DNA of 64,000 nucleotides. It comes from Cellulomonas chitinilytica. Lineage in GTDB: Bacteria; Actinomycetota; Actinomycetes; Actinomycetales; Cellulomonadaceae. The translations under genes and the position numbers were made by a program. The DNA is taken from positions 62,001 to 126,000 of the forward strand of contig NZ_BONK01000009.1 in assembly GCF_016862675.1 (NCBI RefSeq), in the 5' to 3' direction. Shown here in pieces: positions 35,901 through 43,986 of the stretch. Each line of letters starts with the position of its first letter. The first letter of the stretch is position 1. Under the pieces are notes generated by a model, which did not search any database, was not told the origin of the DNA, and saw nothing but the letters and a program-made list of their open reading frames with translations.

Positions 35901-36399
35901 GGGCACGCTGGCCCCGGGGGCCGCGCTCGTGCTCACCGCGAGCGTCGGACCGCCGCCGTCCCCGCCGCTGCCGGCGCTGTCGACGCCGACGCCCGCGCTC
36001 ACGGCGCCCGTCACGGGCGCGGTCGCCACCACGTCGCCCGACCCGAACCCCGCCGACGACGTCGCGAGCGCGAACCTCGAGGTCCGGCAGCCCAGCGTCG
36101 TCCTGACGCCCGCGACCGCCCGGCCCGGCGAGGTCGTCTTCGCCGTCGGCCAGGACTTCCCGCCCGGCGCACCGGTGCAGCTGAGCTGGTCCCAGGGCCT
36201 CATGAGCGTGGCCAGCGACCCGGACTCCGGCACGGGCACCTGGTCGCAGGCCGTCGTGCTCCTCGACGACACCCTGCTCAGCGCCCGCCTGCTGCAGGTC
36301 GAGGACCGCAGCGCCACGCCCGCGTACGGCCCGGCACGCGCCCGGCTGCTCGTCGTCCCCACGTCCGTCGACGCGCCGACGTTCCTGTTCCGGAAGTGA
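32956..36399 (+). CDS. Secreted WD40/PD40-type beta-propeller protein with DUF11 domains (first of two)
   Basis: A 1,147-aa exported protein: signal peptide at residues 1-26 (AGASA cleavage), a Gly/Thr-rich linker near residues 90-135, then at least six TolB-like PD40 repeats (HPSVSPDGTRIAYATN, PTWSPDGSTIAFVR, PDWSPDGAEIAFSG and others), and two DUF11-like Ig domains from about residue 800. It ends LLVVPTSVDAPTFLFRK. It is encoded inside the eCIS locus, right after the LuxR gene, and is followed by a close paralogue. Its job is unknown; extracellular recognition or assembly are possibilities. ATG at 32956 with GGGAGG upstream. Strong hairpins lie in the 32790-32955 leader. Confidence 0.75.
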   Translation: MAGARAWAAGLVAGTLLVSGAAGASAAGPLGGAVVAALPVPVAAAPRVGFTDRTDELREVHLDWQDVIINLAGGTPAGPAPVGEGLVGEVLGEGTTGGGILGGGTTGAATLGGGTTGGSTTGGGTPLAVLAAPVMPPVFFDPTPEDTPYVDGHRHDGEATAHTVVGDENPTDVAADLTWVSTAAQDDPAAPTGPEDPGEVYYRDLTAQSAADARVTCDPATEVHPSVSPDGTRIAYATNAHGTWDIAVAPVSTDSTCPKAEPTWVTHGEGDSTWPAWLDDGTLVFSSTRDDELGDLFVAAADGTGSASPLTDGPGSADTQPDVRATATGWLVAFTTTRYRPDGSIGLLGLTRDLKPDPAVGPDGLRDPFADAVLGTPQGSEPVWSLPGSPWAVAFTSTWSDPSGDIMVAAFTPDAAALVDYTTVAGTFRRAESHPTWLSFTDTGSAQDVRLVYTSEVGTPDVSDAVADDGSDIREISRSALPLDPDDLTPSTDLSQAGLDYSPDGQYVVYSVQRGAQDGTGWALQIARADTLEVVESFEYDRVGPDIDLNPTWSPDGSTIAFVRRPWVQVATGGFHAQAQIVTVDATDPTEPRMRKVLEITPEPAASPYTDLDPSWFPDSERLAFSRASGDTDDLDLRSIWTINTRTLTSEQIRFCSSTTTCRFTVPLRGRAPAVSPDGTQIAVASLLLDADGADPLDIATPGNIGIVDIDETTDGIAVTGTSALTGFRPDGSATDSRRVVATADQPDWSPDGAEIAFSGSPATGPEARGIWAVSPEGTGLRRIVDRPGPQRSPAYQPFTDMVLTMSASPPTGGGATVTAVATNAGPGLVRSATVSVELPPGLTSPGATGCTVAAAVLTCAVDAPMSTGDTASFEIPVTGIDGAATTTVTGVVTTPTPERVVTNNSASVELGVAGGVGVTVSIESPGIVYTGGQPLRATYTVRNAGGLPAQAVTLTTGFGAPLVPVPAGGPSCLDAAGTCALGTLAPGAALVLTASVGPPPSPPLPALSTPTPALTAPVTGAVATTSPDPNPADDVASANLEVRQPSVVLTPATARPGEVVFAVGQDFPPGAPVQLSWSQGLMSVASDPDSGTGTWSQAVVLLDDTLLSARLLQVEDRSATPAYGPARARLLVVPTSVDAPTFLFRK

Positions 36400-36403
36400 G
36401 CAC

Positions 36404-36438
36404 GGGAGGCGTCGCCGGCGGTCCGGCGGCGGCCTCCC
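36404..36438 (+). terminator. Hairpin between the two propeller genes
   Basis: GGGAGGC (36404-36410) / GCCTCCC (36432-36438) enclosing a GCCGG/CCGGC inner stem, 5 bp past the first propeller stop. It is probably an attenuator or terminator, so the second propeller gene may have its own promoter in the 36439-36596 gap, which otherwise shows nothing clear. Confidence 0.5.
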
Positions 36439-36596
36439 GCACGATGCGGGCGTCGGTGGTCGACCCACCCCTGGCGTGCCCTTTCGGGCGACGGGCGGTG
36501 CCCCATCGTCTGGCCGCCGTCGCCTCCGGCGCCCGGCCCGGCCAGGGCACGGTGAGCGGACGGGGGCGACGGGCGCCCGCGGGAGGAGGCGTGCCG

Positions 36597-39500
36597 GTGG
36601 AACGGGTGCGCACGTGGGTCGCCGGCGCCGTCGTCGGTCTCCTGCTGCTGCCGGGTGCGGGCACCGCCTCGGCCGGTCCCGTCCCCGCCGCGTCGCTCGC
36701 CGCGGCCCTCCCGACACCGACGGCCGCACAGCCTCGTCTCGGCTTCGTCGACACGTCGGACGAGCTCCGGCGCCTCAACCTCTCGACGGACGGCGGCGGC
36801 ATCGGCATCGCGGCGGCCGGGGCGCAGCCCGAGGCGGCCGCCGGCACGGGCTCCCCGGCCGTGCTCGCCGCGGCCACCCAGCCGGACCTCGGCACCGTGC
36901 CGCCGATCTTCGCCTTCCCCGACCGCCAGGACTTCTCGGTCCGCGACGGGCACCGCGTGGACGGCCAGGCGCACGTGACGACCCTGTCGGACTCGGACTC
37001 GCTCGTCGCGTGGGTGAGCACGCAGGACGTCGAGGAGCCCGACCCGGGCGGTGCCGCCGCGGCGGCCGCCGCCGGCCCGGACGAGACCGACGTGCGGACC
37101 CGGTTCGGCGACGTCTACGTGAACACGATCTTCAGCGGCACCCCCGGTCCGGACATCCGCATCACGTGCGACGCCGCCCAGGAGGTGCACCCGGTGGTCT
37201 CCCCCGGAGGTCACCACGTGGCGTACGCGTCGAACGCGAGCGGCCGGTGGGTCGTCATGGTCGCGGAGGTCCCGCCGGCGGGCGACGGGTCGTGCGAGGC
37301 GGCGGCACCGGAGGCGGTGACGGCGGACGACGTCGACAGCACGTGGCCGACGTGGCTGGACGACGGCCACCTCATCGTGTCGCAGACCAACGCCGACGCG
37401 CCGCTCGGTGCGCTGTACCGGATCGACCTCGGGGCCACGCGCCTCGACCCCGTCCAGCTCACGTCGGGGGACGTCGGCAGCACGCAGCCGGACGTCCGGT
37501 CCACCGGGAAGGCGGAGGCGTTCCTCCTCGCGTACACGACCACGGCGTACCGGCCGGACGGGTCGATCCAGTTCATGCAGCTCGACGACGACGGCCGGCC
37601 GGTCCAGCGGGTCGACGGCGAGGGCGAGCCGATGTTCGACCCCGACGGGAACCCGCTGTACACGATCGACCCGTACCAGGGTGCGGAGAGCTCCCGGGTC
37701 CAGGGGTCCGAACCCGCGTGGGCGCCGGGCAGCGCGTTCGACCTGCTGTTCACGTCGACGCAGGACGACCCGGCCGGCGGCGTCTGGGTCGGGGTGTGGG
37801 ACACCGGCAACCCGCCGCAGTTCCAGGGTGAGCGGTCGCTGGTCGACGTCGTCGGCGTCACCGAGTCCCACCCGACGTGGATCCTCGACTACGACGAGGG
37901 CGAGTCGAGCACGGACTTCGCGGACCTGGCGTACACGTCGGAGGTGGTCTCCGCCGACGTGACCGACGTGGTCGCGGACGACGGCTCCGACGTGCGGCCC
38001 GTCTCCGCGGAGGGCTTCTTCCCGTCGGGCGACACCCTGTCGTCGTTCGCGGAGGCCGGGGCGGGCGTGCACTACTCGCCGGACGGGACGCAGGTCGCGT
38101 ACAGCACCCCCGTCGGCGGCGAGGGCGACACCGGCATGGCGCTGACGCTGGCACGGGCCGACGACCTCACCGACGTGCCGTTCGACTACGACCGGGACGA
38201 CGACGACATCGACGTGGACCCGGTCTGGTCGCCGGACGGGACGAGCATCGTGTTCGTCCGGGCGGCCTCGGACGGCGACGGCGGGCACCAGCCGCCGCAC
38301 CTGTGGCTCGTGAGCGTGAAGCCCGACGGCACGTTCGGCGAGACGAGGCAGCTCACGCAGAGCGAGGCGGTCGCCTCACGCTGGGACACCGGCCCGACCT
38401 GGTCGCCCGACGGCACGCACGTCGCCTTCTCGCGGATCAGCCGGTTCGGCTCGGACAACCCGACGGCGTCGGAGATCTGGGCCGTTGACGTGGCGACCGG
38501 GGAGGCCACCCAGGTCATCCTCTCGGAGTGCGGGTGCGGCGGCCTGGCGGTGTTCGGCCGGTCCCCGTCGTGGTCGCCGGACGGCACGCAGCTCGCGATC
38601 GCGGACCTGGTCACCGACATCCCCGCCGACTCGGACCTCGCGATCGACGCGCGCGGGGCGATCGGCCTGGTCACGCTCGCACCCGGCGACGTGACCCGCG
38701 TGGTCGCGGTCGCGCCCCTGACGGGGTTCGACCGGGACGGGAACCCGACGGCAGCCCGGCTGCTGGTCGACCCGTCCGACGACCCGGAGTGGTCCCCCGA
38801 CGGCACGGAGATCACGTTCTCGGGGTCGCCCGCGGGCCAGGCGCGGCTGCGCGCGATCTGGGGGGTGACGCCGGACGCCGCGACGGTGCGCGAGGTCGTC
38901 GACCTGTCCGGGCCGCAGCGTGCCCCCGCCTACCAGCCGTTCACCGACCTCGTGCTCACCATGTCGGCGGGACCGGTGGCCGGCGGGGCCGCGACGGTCA
39001 CCGCGACGGTGTCGAACACGGGCCCGGCGCTCGTCCGCGACGGCACCGTGACCGTCGAGCTCCCGGCCGGGCTGACGACTCCCGGAGCGCCGGGGTGCAC
39101 GCAGTCGGCGGCGCTCGTCACGTGCGCGCTGACCGACCCGCTGCCCGCCGGCCAGACCGTGGCGTTCGCGATCCCCGTGCAGGGCATCAGCGACACCACC
39201 AGGTCCACCATCCCCGGGACGGTGCAGACCGGCACGCCCGAGCGGGTCGTCACGAACAACACGGCGTCCGTCGACGTGGGCGGCGCAGGCGGGGTCGGCG
39301 TCACGCTCGCACTGTCGTCGCCCGTCGCGTTCGTCGGCGGCCGGCCCGTCACGGCGACGTTCACGGTCCGCAACGCGGGCGCCCTGCCCGCGCAGGACGT
39401 GGCCCTGGCGACGACGTACCCCGGGATCGTCACGGTCGCCCCGAGCGGCGGCGCGCCGTGCCTCGTCGCGGCGGGCGTGTGCCCGATCGGGACGCTGGCC

Positions 39501-39968
39501 GGCGGTGCCGCGGTGGTGCTGACGGCCACGCTGGACCCGACGATCGCGTTCACCGGGCCGCCGCAGACCGGTCCCGTGACGGGCACGGTGACGACCACGT
39601 CGCCCGACCCGGGGACCGGGGACAACACCGCGACCGCGACCCTCGAGGTGCGCCAGCCCGTCGTGGTGCTCGCCCCGGCGGTGGCCCGGCCCAACGAGGT
39701 CGTGTTCGCCGTCGGGCACGACTTCCCGCCGGGTGAGGACGTGGACCTCGGCTGGTCGTCGGGCCTGCTGAGCGTCCGGAACCCGGTCGTCGTCCGCCCG
39801 GACGGCTCGTGGTCGCAGTCGATCCTCATCATCCGCGACACCCTCCTGACGCGCCGGGACCTGCGGGTCACCGACGGCCAGCCCTCCCCCACGTTCGGCG
39901 ACGTGCAGGCGCCGCTGCTCGTGGTCCCCACATCCGTGGACGCACCGACGTTCCTGTTCCGGAAGTGA
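36597..39968 (+). CDS. Secreted WD40/PD40-type beta-propeller protein with DUF11 domains (second of two)
   Basis: A 1,123-aa paralogue of the preceding gene: signal peptide (MERVRTWVAGAVVGLLLLPG..., cleavage near residue 24), PD40 repeats (VHYSPDGTQVAYST, DPVWSPDGTSIVFVR, PTWSPDGTHVAFSR, PSWSPDGTQLAIAD, PEWSPDGTEITFSG), two DUF11-like domains, and an identical C-terminus SVDAPTFLFRK. The GTG at 36597 has AGGAGG 7 nt upstream; the in-frame GTG at 36591 is too close to it. The longer open frame reaching back to 34800 overlaps the first propeller gene in another frame and is a shadow. Tandem duplication is obvious. It is followed after 4 bp by the DUF4255 gene, so it is part of the eCIS transcription unit. 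Confidence 0.77.
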   Translation: MERVRTWVAGAVVGLLLLPGAGTASAGPVPAASLAAALPTPTAAQPRLGFVDTSDELRRLNLSTDGGGIGIAAAGAQPEAAAGTGSPAVLAAATQPDLGTVPPIFAFPDRQDFSVRDGHRVDGQAHVTTLSDSDSLVAWVSTQDVEEPDPGGAAAAAAAGPDETDVRTRFGDVYVNTIFSGTPGPDIRITCDAAQEVHPVVSPGGHHVAYASNASGRWVVMVAEVPPAGDGSCEAAAPEAVTADDVDSTWPTWLDDGHLIVSQTNADAPLGALYRIDLGATRLDPVQLTSGDVGSTQPDVRSTGKAEAFLLAYTTTAYRPDGSIQFMQLDDDGRPVQRVDGEGEPMFDPDGNPLYTIDPYQGAESSRVQGSEPAWAPGSAFDLLFTSTQDDPAGGVWVGVWDTGNPPQFQGERSLVDVVGVTESHPTWILDYDEGESSTDFADLAYTSEVVSADVTDVVADDGSDVRPVSAEGFFPSGDTLSSFAEAGAGVHYSPDGTQVAYSTPVGGEGDTGMALTLARADDLTDVPFDYDRDDDDIDVDPVWSPDGTSIVFVRAASDGDGGHQPPHLWLVSVKPDGTFGETRQLTQSEAVASRWDTGPTWSPDGTHVAFSRISRFGSDNPTASEIWAVDVATGEATQVILSECGCGGLAVFGRSPSWSPDGTQLAIADLVTDIPADSDLAIDARGAIGLVTLAPGDVTRVVAVAPLTGFDRDGNPTAARLLVDPSDDPEWSPDGTEITFSGSPAGQARLRAIWGVTPDAATVREVVDLSGPQRAPAYQPFTDLVLTMSAGPVAGGAATVTATVSNTGPALVRDGTVTVELPAGLTTPGAPGCTQSAALVTCALTDPLPAGQTVAFAIPVQGISDTTRSTIPGTVQTGTPERVVTNNTASVDVGGAGGVGVTLALSSPVAFVGGRPVTATFTVRNAGALPAQDVALATTYPGIVTVAPSGGAPCLVAAGVCPIGTLAGGAAVVLTATLDPTIAFTGPPQTGPVTGTVTTTSPDPGTGDNTATATLEVRQPVVVLAPAVARPNEVVFAVGHDFPPGEDVDLGWSSGLLSVRNPVVVRPDGSWSQSILIIRDTLLTRRDLRVTDGQPSPTFGDVQAPLLVVPTSVDAPTFLFRK

Positions 39969-39972
39969 TCCG

Positions 39973-40656
39973 ATGATCGGTCAGGTGGACGAGGCGATCC
40001 GAGCGCTCGTGCGCGAGGCGGTGGGCAGCACCGACGTCGAGGTCGTGCTCGACGCGCCGACGAAGGACTGGGCGGCCCGGCGCAACGCGCCGACGGTCGA
40101 CGTGTACCTGTACGACCTGCGCGAGGACCTGCGCCGCCGCACCCGCGGGTTCCTGGAGAACCGGGTCGAGGGGAAGGTCGTCGACCGGTTCCAGCCGCCG
40201 CGGCACTTCCGCCTGTCGTACCTGGTGACGGCGTGGACGCAGCGGCCCGAGGACGAGCACCGGCTGCTCGACTCGGTGCTGCGCCACCTGCTGCGGTTCG
40301 ACGCGCTGCCCGAGCACGTGCTCGAGGAACCGCTGCGGTCCGCCGGCGCCCGGGTGCCGCTGTTCGTGGGGCTGCCGCCGCCCGAGGACCGCGGGTTCGC
40401 GGACGTGTGGACCGCCATGGGCGGGGAGCTGAAGCCGTCGATCGACGTCGTCGTCGACACCCCGGTCATGACCGACGTCAGCGCCTACGTCGGGCCTCCC
40501 GTCCTGGAGCCGCTCGTCATCGACGTGGCCGACCGGCACGGCGGCGCGAGCGACGTCGGGGTGCAGGCGCACGAGCCTCCGCCGCCGCGGGGTCCGGAGG
40601 CGGCGGGCGCCCGCAAGGGCACCCGGCCCGCGTCCCGGGCGAGGACACGACGGTGA
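39973..40656 (+). CDS. DUF4255 (Pvc16/Afp16 N-terminal-like) tail-terminator/cap protein
   Basis: A 227-aa DUF4255 protein (MIGQVDEAIRALVREAV, VDVYLYDLREDLRRR, FRLSYLVTAWT). In characterised eCIS (Afp, PVC) the homologue Afp16/Pvc16 caps the tail and stops elongation. The C-terminal 30 residues are Pro/Arg-rich and disordered. ATG at 39973, 4 bp after the propeller stop; its own stop overlaps the ATPase GTG start (GTGA). Confidence 0.88.
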   Translation: MIGQVDEAIRALVREAVGSTDVEVVLDAPTKDWAARRNAPTVDVYLYDLREDLRRRTRGFLENRVEGKVVDRFQPPRHFRLSYLVTAWTQRPEDEHRLLDSVLRHLLRFDALPEHVLEEPLRSAGARVPLFVGLPPPEDRGFADVWTAMGGELKPSIDVVVDTPVMTDVSAYVGPPVLEPLVIDVADRHGGASDVGVQAHEPPPPRGPEAAGARKGTRPASRARTRR

Positions 40657-42719
40657 GCGGGACGACGCTCGACGACGGGCGCCGCGTCGACCCGAGCACC
40701 GCGCACCTGCTCGGCCGGCTCGCGGTCGTCGAGGAGCGGGTCCGGCTGCTCGTCGCACGCCGCCGGGCCGACGACCCGCAGCCCGACGACCCGTTCCGCG
40801 GGCTGTACCTCAGCGACGAGACCGTGGACCGCCTGCTCGCCGGCCCGGCGGCGGAGACGGAGCCCGACGCGGTCGCGGGGCGGACGGCGGACGTGGAGGC
40901 CGTCGCGACGCAGGCGGAGGACCTCGGTGCGCGGCTGCGGCTGCGGGACCTCGCCCGCGAGTTCGCGCTCGAGCCGCTCGACGTGGAGCTCCTGCTCGTC
41001 GCCCTGGCGCCGGAGGTCGACTCCCGGTTCGAGCAGCTCTTCGGGTACCTGAACGACGACGTCACCCGGCGCCGCCCGTCGGTCGCGGTGGCCCTCGCGC
41101 TGTGCGGGGTCCCGCTCGGGTCGGCGGCCGGCCGGCACCGGCTGGAGCACGGCCCGCTCGTCACGGCCGGCCTCCTGGTGCTGGAGGACCCCGACCGTCC
41201 GCTCCCCGGCCGGCCGCTGCGCGTGCCCGACCGGGTCGTCGGGCACCTGCTCGGCGACGACGCACCCGACCCGGCGCTCGCGCCCGTGCTCGTCGACGTC
41301 GAGGACGTCGCGTGGGGCGACCCGACGCGCCTGGCGGGCGCCCTGCGCAGCGGTGCGCGGCTCGTGTACCTGCGCGAGCCGCCGACGGGCTCCGGGCGGG
41401 TGCTCGCGGTGCGGGCGCTGCGCGCGGTCGACCGGCCCGTGCTGGTGCTCGACGCCGCCGCGCTCGCCACCGCGTACGACCCGTCGGGGCTGTCGGCGAC
41501 GGTCGTCCGGGAGGCGCGGCTGACGGGGGCGGGGATCGTCGTGTCCGGCGTCGAGGGGCTCATGGAGCGGCCGCTGGCGCTGCGCGGCGTGCTCGACGGC
41601 GGCCCGCCGGTGCTCGTCGTCGGGCGCAGCACCTGGGACCCGGGCTGGAGCGAGTGGCCGCCGCTCCTGTTCGACGTGCCGGCGAGCACCGTCCTGGAGC
41701 GCAACGCCCTGTGGGCGTCCTCGCTCGGCGAGCACGGCATCGACGCCGCCGCCGCGACCGCCCCGTTCCGGCTGCGGCCCGAGCAGGTCACCCGTGCCGC
41801 GCGCGCCGCGAAGCAGCAGGCCACGCTCGACGGCGGCCTGACGGTGGACCACGTGCGGGTCGGCGCCCGCTCGGAGAACGGCACCGCGCTCGAACGTCTC
41901 GCGCGCCGCATCGAACCGGGCGTCGGCTGGCCGGACCTGGTGCTGCCCGACCCGGTGCTGACCGCGCTGCGGGAGATCTCGACGCGGGCCCGGCACCGCG
42001 AGCAGGTGCTCGGCGACTGGCGGATGCGGCCCGGCGGCGGCCGCGGGCACGGCGTCTCGGCGCTGTTCGCGGGCGACTCCGGGACCGGCAAGACGATGTC
42101 CGCGGAGGTCGTCGCGCACGACCTCGGGCTCGAGTTGTACGTCGTGGATCTCGCCACCGTCGTCGACAAGTACATCGGCGAGACCGAGAAGAACCTCGAA
42201 CGGATCTTCGCGGGCGCGGCGGGCGTCAACGCGGTGCTGCTGTTCGACGAGGCCGACGCGGTGTTCGGCCGCCGCTCCGAGGTGAAGGACGCGCACGACC
42301 GGTACGCGAACATCGAGTCGGCCTATCTTCTGCAGCGGATGGAGTCGTTCGACGGGCTCGCGATCCTCGCGACGAACCTGCGCGCCAACATCGACGACGC
42401 GTTCATCCGCCGGCTCGACGTGGTCGTCGACTTCCCCGTGCCCGACGCCGGTCAGCGGGCCGCGCTGTGGGACCGGTGCCTCGGCCGGCGCGTCCCGCGC
42501 GTCGGCGACCTGGACCTCGCGTTCTGCGGCGAGGCGTTCGAGCTGGCCGGCGGTGCGATCCGGTCCGCCGCCGTGACCGCCGCCTACCTCGCGGCCGACG
42601 ACGGCGGGGCAGTCGCGATGCGGCACGTCGTCACCGCCGTCTACCGGGAGTACCGCAAGCTCGGGCGGCTCACGCTGGAGAGCGAGTTCGGGCCGTACTG
42701 GGCGCTGATGGGCACGTGA
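40653..42719 (+). CDS. AAA+ ATPase of the contractile injection system (Afp15-like)
   Basis: A 688-aa protein. The C-terminal third is an AAA+ module: Walker A GDSGTGKT near residue 473, Walker B VLLFDEADAVFGRR near 528, sensor-1 ATNLRANID and an arginine finger region RRLDVVVDF. The N-terminal 450 residues hold an inactive-looking second AAA-like domain. This is the Afp15/Pvc15 type ATPase universally present in eCIS loci, needed for assembly. GTG start at 40653 overlapping the DUF4255 stop. The alternative start upstream at 40233 would overlap the cap gene in another frame and is rejected. Confidence 0.92.
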   Translation: MSGTTLDDGRRVDPSTAHLLGRLAVVEERVRLLVARRRADDPQPDDPFRGLYLSDETVDRLLAGPAAETEPDAVAGRTADVEAVATQAEDLGARLRLRDLAREFALEPLDVELLLVALAPEVDSRFEQLFGYLNDDVTRRRPSVAVALALCGVPLGSAAGRHRLEHGPLVTAGLLVLEDPDRPLPGRPLRVPDRVVGHLLGDDAPDPALAPVLVDVEDVAWGDPTRLAGALRSGARLVYLREPPTGSGRVLAVRALRAVDRPVLVLDAAALATAYDPSGLSATVVREARLTGAGIVVSGVEGLMERPLALRGVLDGGPPVLVVGRSTWDPGWSEWPPLLFDVPASTVLERNALWASSLGEHGIDAAAATAPFRLRPEQVTRAARAAKQQATLDGGLTVDHVRVGARSENGTALERLARRIEPGVGWPDLVLPDPVLTALREISTRARHREQVLGDWRMRPGGGRGHGVSALFAGDSGTGKTMSAEVVAHDLGLELYVVDLATVVDKYIGETEKNLERIFAGAAGVNAVLLFDEADAVFGRRSEVKDAHDRYANIESAYLLQRMESFDGLAILATNLRANIDDAFIRRLDVVVDFPVPDAGQRAALWDRCLGRRVPRVGDLDLAFCGEAFELAGGAIRSAAVTAAYLAADDGGAVAMRHVVTAVYREYRKLGRLTLESEFGPYWALMGT

Positions 42720-42736
42720 GGCCCGACACTGGCTCC

Positions 42737-43315
42737 ATGCCGCAGGACCTCAGCCCCGTTCCCTGGCCCGTGCGCACCGCCCGCCTGACCGTGCGCCCTG
42801 CGACCGTCGACGACGTCGAGAGCATCTGGCAGATCCGCCGGCGCCCGGCCGTCAACGAGTGGCTCGGCCACGACTTCAGCGACCACGACACCTGCGTCGA
42901 GCGGCTCCTCGACCCGGACCGCCTGGCCACCACCCTCGTGATCGAGCTCGACGGCCGCGTGGTCGGCGACCTGATGCTGCTCGTCGAGGACGGGTGGGCG
43001 CAGAGCGACGTCGCCGACCGGGCGCACCTCGTCCAGGCGACGCTCGGGTGGGTGCTCGACCCGGACCACGGCGGCCAGGGGTACGCGACCGAGGCCGTCG
43101 CCGAGGTGGTCCGGATCTGCTTCGAGGACCTCGGTCTGCGGCGGGTGCGAGCGGTGTGCTTCGCCGACAACGTGCCGTCGTGGCGGCTCATGGAAAGGCT
43201 CGGGATGCGCCGCGAGGAGCACAGCCGGAGGGACTCGTTCCACCGCACGAAGGGCTGGGTCGACGGGATGACCTACGCGCTGCTCGCCGACGAGTGGCGT
43301 GCACTGCGGGCCTGA
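42737..43315 (+). CDS. GNAT family N-acetyltransferase
   Basis: A 192-aa RimJ/RimL-like acetyltransferase: TARLTVRPATVDDVESIW at the N-terminus and the acetyl-CoA-binding motif in LDPDHGGQGYATEAV (near residue 120). The acceptor (protein N-terminus, antibiotic or small molecule) cannot be told. A GACACT hexamer lies 6 nt before the ATG at 42737, with no Shine-Dalgarno, so it is probably leaderless and not translated as part of the ATPase operon. It is likely a passenger within the eCIS locus rather than a structural part. Confidence 0.82.
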   Translation: MPQDLSPVPWPVRTARLTVRPATVDDVESIWQIRRRPAVNEWLGHDFSDHDTCVERLLDPDRLATTLVIELDGRVVGDLMLLVEDGWAQSDVADRAHLVQATLGWVLDPDHGGQGYATEAVAEVVRICFEDLGLRRVRAVCFADNVPSWRLMERLGMRREEHSRRDSFHRTKGWVDGMTYALLADEWRALRA

Positions 43316-43336
43316 GACCTTGGCAGGATGCTGCCT

Positions 43337-43867
43337 GTGACCTCCGTACTCGTCGTGGTGGATCTGCAGGTCGGTGTCGTCCGGGACGCGTGGGACGCCG
43401 ACGGCGTCCTCGCCCGGACCGTCGCGCTCGTCGAACGGGCCCGCGCCGAGGGGACGCCCGTCGTCTGGGTGCAGGACGAGCAGGACTTCCCCCGCGGCAG
43501 CGACGACTGGCAGCTCGCCCCGGTGCTGGAGCCGCACGACGACGAGGAGCGGATCCTCAAGGCGTACCGCGACGCGTTCGCCGGGACCGACCTCGCGGAC
43601 GTGCTCGCCGAGCTCCGGGCGACCCGGCTCGTGATCGCCGGGGCGCAGTCCGACTTCTGCGTCCGCACCCTCGGCCAGAGCGCCGCCGCCCTCGGGTTCG
43701 ACGTGACGCTCGTCGGGGACTGCCACACCACCTGGGGCGGCGAGCACGCCGGTGCGCCGGTGACCGGGGAGCAGATCGTCGCGCAGGTCAACGCGTACTT
43801 CGTCGGCCTGCGCTACCCCGGCCAGACGTTCACCGTCGAGGGCCACGGGACCGTCCCGCTCGCCTGA
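43337..43867 (+). CDS. Isochorismatase family hydrolase
   Basis: A 176-aa cysteine hydrolase of the isochorismatase superfamily with all three catalytic residues: Asp in VVVDLQVG, Lys in ILKAYRDAF and Cys in GAQSDFCVRTL (near residue 113). Members include nicotinamidase and isochorismatase; the substrate cannot be told. The GTG at 43337 follows a CAGGAT hexamer by 7 nt (leaderless layout); the ATG at 43328 is the alternative. Together with the GNAT gene it is an insertion between the ATPase and the DUF4157 gene. Confidence 0.8.
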   Translation: MTSVLVVVDLQVGVVRDAWDADGVLARTVALVERARAEGTPVVWVQDEQDFPRGSDDWQLAPVLEPHDDEERILKAYRDAFAGTDLADVLAELRATRLVIAGAQSDFCVRTLGQSAAALGFDVTLVGDCHTTWGGEHAGAPVTGEQIVAQVNAYFVGLRYPGQTFTVEGHGTVPLA

Positions 43868-43896
43868 CCGGACCGCCGTGCCTCATCGGGCCTGCC

Positions 43897-43911
43897 GGTT
43901 GCCCGATCGGG
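43897..43911 (+). promoter_or_regulatory. 15-bp motif GGTTGCCCGATCGGG, copy 1
   Basis: The same 15-mer occurs in inverted orientation at 44903-44917. This copy lies 76 bp before the DUF4157 start, the other 94 bp before the sheath start. The core CCCGATCGGG is itself a palindrome. Position upstream of both eCIS transcription units suggests an operator for a shared regulator. Confidence 0.5.
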
Positions 43912-43986
43912 AATCCCCGCCGCACCTGTCGCCGACGGCCGGACAGTGGCACGGTCGTGAGGGACGACCGTCGAGAGGGGCCGACG

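Noticed and set aside
34800..39968. One 1,722-codon gene instead of two propeller genes
   Set aside because: The first third lies out of frame inside the upstream propeller gene; a signal peptide and a well-spaced AGGAGG appear only at 36597.
42737..43867. GNAT and isochorismatase-family proteins as injected toxins of the eCIS
   Set aside because: They have intact catalytic residues but no signal, no DUF4157 or PAAR fusion and leaderless starts of their own; ordinary metabolic roles are equally likely.
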